Assembly (NCBI GenBank): GCA_032718475.1
Contig: JAUCBJ010003768.1
Location: 44,963-108,962, forward strand
Direction of reading: 5' to 3'
DNA from: Nemertoderma westbladi
Taxonomy: Eukaryota > Xenacoelomorpha > Nemertodermatida > Nemertodermatidae
Length of the DNA: 64,000 bases
Below the pieces are notes generated by a model. The model ran no database searches, was not told the DNA's origin, and saw only the letters and a program-made list of their open reading frames with translations. Of the stretch, positions 59,540-64,000 are shown piece after piece (the stretch's first letter is position 1; each line of letters begins with the position of its first letter). The translations under genes were made by a program, and so were the position numbers.

Positions 59540-59955
59540 CACGTTCTAGAATTTTGTGTATTTATTAAATAGAATAAATGGCTTGCAGCGAACAATAATT
59601 CTTGCAATCTTTGAACGCCTATTTCTCAGCTGTTTCTCAATGAAATTCAGATATTGCTACATATTTGGAATCCTTTCAACGCAAGCTTTCTATTGATGTG
59701 AAAAAATTACGACTAAAGTGAAGAATGGCAATGATACAGAGGGTGCGATTTCGCAAAAGACACTTTTTTAAAACGCTCATAAATAAAATTTAACGGCGAA
59801 ATCAATCGAAAATTCCGGCTTCATGGTAACAACCACAGTGAGTTGAACTAGTTGTGTTTCAAATATGATAAAGATTTGTAGAACAATTTGTGGGGGGGGG
59901 GGGGGGTCCGTGTCATCAGAAAATGACACTATATAAAGGGTCATGGTGTAATATA
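59540..59955 (-). mobile_element. MITE-like repeat, copy 4 (inverted to copy 3)
   Basis: Reverse-complement counterpart of copy 3 with a poly-G tract at about 59891-59906, ending with GGGTCATGGTGTAATATAA. The two copies are separated by only about 65 bp. Confidence 0.78.
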
Positions 59956-60092
59956 ATAATATCAAACATTGATGAAGTAAGAGTAGGGACAAGGTAGATG
60001 ATACCGGTAATTACTATTGATTCTAATTAAATTTAAGAAAGTTATAGTTGAAGGAAGAATGGATGGAGATGGAGAATCCCAACGAAGGCGAC

Positions 60093-61529
60093 TCAACCCT
60101 GTTTAAAAGCTCCCTGCAAGGTTGATGCCGCGTAGGCCCGCGTCGTCGCCGAACCCCAATCCACGCCATGGTCGTCGACCTCGACCGCCGCGCAGGCAGA
60201 GCGAGCTGGATCGAAGGAGCGCAAACAGAAGCCTCCGGCGAATACCTCGGCGAGATGGCGGAGCAGGATCTGGGTCTCGAGGCACCAAACACCATCGGTT
60301 GTACCGACCAGTGGGGTGAACTCCATCCTCCGTTCCTCGCAGATAGACCGGTAGTGATTCTTCTTGAAGCGGCAACGCGCCTCAAGCAGCGAATCTGTCG
60401 AGCGGTTGGTCTGGGCGTAAGAGGTGGCGTCAGCGTTGATAACAGCAATGTCGAACGACGCAACTCTCTGATTGGCCCAGGCCCCGCGAGCTACCAGGTC
60501 TGCACGCACTCCCCCTACCTCGCGACCCTCCCTGTCCAGGTGACCACGAGAAAGAGTCACCTCCCGCTCGACACTGGATGGTCCTACCACCTCTGGATGG
60601 TCCTACCACCTCTGGATGGTCCTACCACCTCTGGATGGTCCTACCACCTCTGGATGGTCCTACCACCTCTGGATGGTCCTACCACCTCTGGATGGTCCTA
60701 CCACCTCTGGATGGTCCTACCACCTCTGGATGGTCCTACCACCTCTGGATGGTCCTACCACCTCTGGATGGTCCTACCACCTCTGGATGGTCCTACCACC
60801 TCTGGATGGTCCTACCACCTCTGGATGGTCCTACCACCTCTGGATGGTCCTACCACCTCTGGATGGTCCTACCACCTCTGGATGGTCCTACCACCTCTGG
60901 ATGGTCCTACCACCTCTGGATGGTCCTACCACCTCTGGATGGTCCTACCACCTCTGGATGGTCCTACCACCTCTGGATGGTCCTACCACCTCTGGATGGT
61001 CCTACCACCTCTGGATGGTCCTACCACCTCTGGATGGTCCTACCACCTCTGGATGGTCCTACCACCTCTGGATGGTCCTACCACCTCTGGATGGTCCTAC
61101 CACCTCTGGATGGTCCTACCACCTCTGGATGGTCCTACCACCTCTGCCAGGAGGTCTCCGAAAACTTCGCGGACCCCGTCGTGCCGCTTTATAATGAGTC
61201 CGCCAGACTTACAGCTTACAGCGCATGCCGATGTTGAGAACGCGCTCCCGCACCCTTCGCACCTAGCTGGAAGACCCGGCGGGGTTAGGCCGTACCGTAG
61301 AGCCAGACCATCGCGAAACTCATCAGGGCTCAAGTCGGTGTGGTCTACGGATGGATGGTTGCGCTGTTATCCAACCCCCGATCTTATTGGACACGGCACG
61401 TTCAACAGGTCTTTTGCAGCCAGGAGGTAGAGTCGACAGAACTGTAGTCTGCTGCAGCTTGAAGGCATGGTCTTGGGCTAGCTTGTGGGTCTTCAGCACT
61501 TCACGGAGATGTAACTCGTGGTCCGCCAT
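60093..61529 (-). pseudogene. Retroelement C-terminal nuclease-like region, split by a minisatellite
   Basis: Three pieces on the minus strand. 61529-61323 encodes AVSNKIGGWITAQPSIRR. After a frameshift, 61333-61160 encodes SPDEFRDGLALRYGL, a Cys cluster CEGCGSAF...SC and GGLIIKRHDGVREVFGDLLA. Beyond the minisatellite, 60560-60093 encodes GGVRADLVARGAWANQRVAS, FDIAVINADATSYAQ and FKKNHYRSICEERRMEFTP. This order (Cys knuckle, RHDEVRD-like helix, FDIxV and a later K) is one I recognise from a widespread family of animal retroelement proteins with a restriction-endonuclease-like fold. Broken by frameshift and repeat expansion; GC-rich relative to its surroundings. The exact element family is uncertain. 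Confidence 0.55.
60571..61147. repeat. 19-bp minisatellite, about 30 near-perfect copies
   Basis: Unit CTACCACCTCTGGATGGTC, essentially without variants. It interrupts the nuclease-like frame between GDLLAEVVG and SSVEREVTL. The 19-bp unit has no stops, so every frame stays open and gives spurious proteins. Confidence 0.96.
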
Positions 61530-61597
61530 GTAGAGTGGCTGTCAGGATAGTATAGCCGCCGTCACCAGAAAAGTACCGTCGATGGATACATTTAAAA

Positions 61598-62005
61598 AAT
61601 GTTCCAGAATATGGTTTATTTATTAAATAGAATAAAATAGCCTCGCGCCGGTGCAAAACCATGCAACATTTGAACGCTCATATCTCAGCTATTTTTCAAC
61701 GAAATTCAAATTGTGTTACATATTTGGAATCCTTGCATGGCCAGCTTTCCATTGGTACCAACAAACAGCTATAAGGCAGAAGAATAACTGCGGTGTAACT
61801 GGTGTAATATCGCTGGAGACACCTTTTTTAAACGCTTGTAGCTAAAGATTGAAAGCAAAAATAAAAATTCTGGCTCACCCAGTCAGTGGTCGGGAGGTGA
61901 AACTATCTCTGTTTCAAATTTCATGCAATCTCATTACGATTTGTAGAAATATTAGGGGGGGGGGGGGGTGTCACTGAATTACGACACTATATTCTGGGAC
62001 ATGGT
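61598..62005 (-). mobile_element. MITE-like repeat, copy 5
   Basis: Opens AATGTTCCAGAATATGGTTT and closes at TATTCTGGGACATGGTGT, so both ends carry a CAGAATAT-type inverted terminus. The interior includes TTGGAATCCTTGCATGGCCA, the match to the 22-kb minisatellite unit, and a poly-G tract at about 61955. Confidence 0.82.
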
Positions 62006-62067
62006 GTTGTACATAAGAGTATGATTAAAGAAGCATTGCATTGTTGCCCAGCTACGTATTGGATATA

Positions 62068-62540
62068 CAAAATGTTCCAGAATATGGTGTAATAATTAAA
62101 TAGAATAAAATAGCCTCGCGCAGATGCAAAACCATGCAAATTTTAAACGCTGATATCTCAGCTATTTTACGACGAAATTTCGATTGTATTACATATTTGG
62201 AATCCTTTCACAACCAGCTTTCTGGCTGGTTGTGCAGCCAAACAAACAAATTACTATAAGGGTGAATAACCAAACAAACAAACAAATTACTATAAGGGTG
62301 AATAATAACTGCGGTGGGATTGGTGTAATATCACCGGAGACACTTTTTTTAAACGCTTGTAGCCACATAATGACAGCAGATATAAAAATTCTGGCTCACA
62401 CAATAAGTAGTCGGGAAGTGAAACTGTCTCTGTTTCAAATTTCATGCAATCTCATTAAGATTTGTAGAAACATTTGGGGGGGGGGGGGGGGGGGTGGTCG
62501 TGACATTGAATTAGGACACTATATTCCGGGGCATGGTGTA
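62068..62540 (-). mobile_element. MITE-like repeat, copy 6
   Basis: Same layout as copy 5 (AATGTTCCAGAATATGGTGT to TATTCCGGGGCATGGTGT) with a short internal duplication containing AACAAACAAATTACTATAAG at about 62240-62300 and a poly-G run at about 62477. Confidence 0.82.
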
Positions 62541-62549
62541 TATAAGTCT

Positions 62550-64000
62550 ACTCCAGTATTTATTTTACTTATATATATCTACTCCAGTATGAATTCTACT
62601 TATATATATCTACTCCAGTATTTATTCTACTTATATATATATCTGCTTCAGTACTTATTCTACTTATATATATATCTACTTCAATACTTATTCTACTTAT
62701 ATATATCTACTCCAGTATATATTATACTTATATATATCTACTTCAGTACTTATTCTACTTATATATATCCACTCCAGTATTTATTCTACTTATATATATC
62801 TACTTCAGTACTTATTCTACTTATATATATCTACTCCAGTATGAATTCTACTTACTTCTCCAATAGATATCCCTCGATCGGGCGAACTACTTATATATAT
62901 CTACTCCAGTATGAATTCTACTTACTTCTCCAATAGATATCCCTCGATCGGGCGACCTACTTATATATATCTACTCCAGTATGAATTCTACTTACTTCTC
63001 CAATAAATATCCCTCGATCGGGCGACCTACTTATATATATCTACTCCAGTATATATTCTACTTATATATATCTACTCCAGTATGAATTCTACTTATATAT
63101 ATCTACTCCAGTATTTATTCTACTTATATATATATCTGCTTCAGTACTTATTCTACTTATATATATATCTACTTCAATACTTATTCTACTTATATATATC
63201 TACTCCAGTATATATTATACTTATATATATCTACTTCAGTACTTATTCTACTTATATATATCCACTCCAGTATTTATTCTACTTATATATATCTACTTCA
63301 GTACTTATTCTACTTATATATATCTACTCCAGTATGAATTCTACTTACTTCTCCAATAGATATCCCTCGATCGGGCGAACTACTTATATATATCTACTCC
63401 AGTATGAATTCTACTTACTTCTCCAATAGATATCCCTCGATCGGGCGACCTACTTATATATATCTACTCCAGTATGAATTCTACTTACTTCTCCAATAAA
63501 TATCCCTCGATCGGGCGACCTACTTATATATATCTACTCCAGTATATATTCTACTTATATATATCTACTCCAGTATGAATTCTACTTACTTCTCCAATAG
63601 ATATCCCTCGATCGGGCGACCTACTTATATATATCTACTCCAGTATGAATTATACTTACTTCTCCAATAGATATCCCTCGATCGGGCGACCTACTTATAT
63701 ATATCTACTCCAGTAAGAATTCTACTTATATATATCTACTCCAGTATGTATTCTACTTACTTCTCCAATAGATATCCCTCGATCGGGCGACCTACTTATA
63801 TATATCTACTCCAGTAAGAATTCTACTTATATATATCTACTCCAGTATGTATTCTACTTACTTCTCCAATAGATATCCCTCGATCGGGCGACCTACTTAT
63901 ATATATCTACTCCAGTATATATTATACTTATATATATCTACTCCAGTATGTATTCTACTTACTTCTCCAATAGATATCCCTCGATCGGGCGACCTACTTA
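62550..64000. repeat. 31/70-bp minisatellite carrying 11 copies of an FN3 exon tail and 5' splice site
   Basis: A 31-bp unit (CTTATATATATCTACTCCAG plus TATGAATTCTA) alternates with a ~39-bp insert. On the minus strand the insert reads GRPIEGYLLE plus AA and a GTAAGT donor, exactly the FN3 half that precedes exon 1 in frame. Donor copies start at 62851, 62921, 62991, 63344, 63414, 63484, 63585, 63655, 63756, 63857 and 63958. A 493-bp higher-order repeat is visible (ATCTGCTTCA at 62641 and 63134). The array runs off the window; the complete exon is presumably beyond 64000. Confidence 0.93.

Noticed and set aside
60168-61430. 420-codon plus-strand frame rich in Trp-Ser-Tyr-His-Leu
   Set aside because: It is the antisense of a decayed retroelement plus a stop-free 19-bp minisatellite; the minus-strand reading gives recognisable motifs.

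Overview
This window is animal (metazoan) nuclear DNA: AT-rich, intron-containing, and packed with retroelements and tandem repeats. The one clear host protein gene is on the minus strand and covers roughly the right two thirds of the window. It encodes a giant immunoglobulin/fibronectin-III (Ig/FN3) muscle protein of the titin/twitchin superfamily. I could phase 20 consecutive exons between 57117 and 25211 (11,245 coding nt, about 3,750 residues) with every exon junction keeping the frame; both gene ends lie outside the window. The domain order is a regular seven-domain super-repeat, Ig-FN3-FN3-FN3-Ig-FN3-FN3, the order known for the D-zone of vertebrate titin rather than the Ig-FN3-FN3 order of twitchin/projectin. 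Three near-identical two-exon cassettes (861 nt + 1194 nt, about 685 residues) at 44.2-36.2 kb show recent internal duplication. The organism cannot be named from this window.

Layout. 1-5.3 kb: a repeat block, a diverged ~162-bp tandem repeat and a 3.3-kb satellite with a 1,457-bp higher-order period. 5.3-9.4 kb: a BEL/Pao-type gag-protease on the minus strand, broken by one stop and cut off by the repeat block. 9.4-13.3 kb: mostly unassigned DNA, a tRNA-like SINE, a second tract of the same satellite and a small hypothetical ORF. 13.6-16.0 kb: a 5'-truncated LINE and a frameshifted fragment resembling the protein-primed DNA polymerase B of Polinton/adinto-like elements. 16.0-18.0 kb: 380-bp tandem repeats into which a retrozyme-like element has inserted; it carries three ~340-bp units, each with a type I hammerhead ribozyme, and has a 16-17-bp target-site duplication. 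18.36-19.85 kb: a hAT-like non-autonomous element with an 8-bp duplication. 22.1-22.7 kb: a 31-bp minisatellite. 24.3-25.2 kb: an intact zinc-knuckle ORF. 25.2-64 kb: the Ig/FN3 gene, whose introns hold an intact tRNA-His gene, LINE and SINE copies, a family of MITE-like repeats, a fragment of a retroelement nuclease split by a 19-bp minisatellite, and several large minisatellites.

The two most noteworthy observations are these. (1) The hammerhead-ribozyme tandem has a target-site duplication, neighbouring empty-site copies for comparison, and an inverted 5' segment. (2) Introns of the Ig/FN3 gene repeatedly carry minisatellites whose repeat unit contains, or lies immediately next to, the upstream exon's last bases and its 5' splice site, as if arrays were seeded at exon-intron junctions again and again within one gene.
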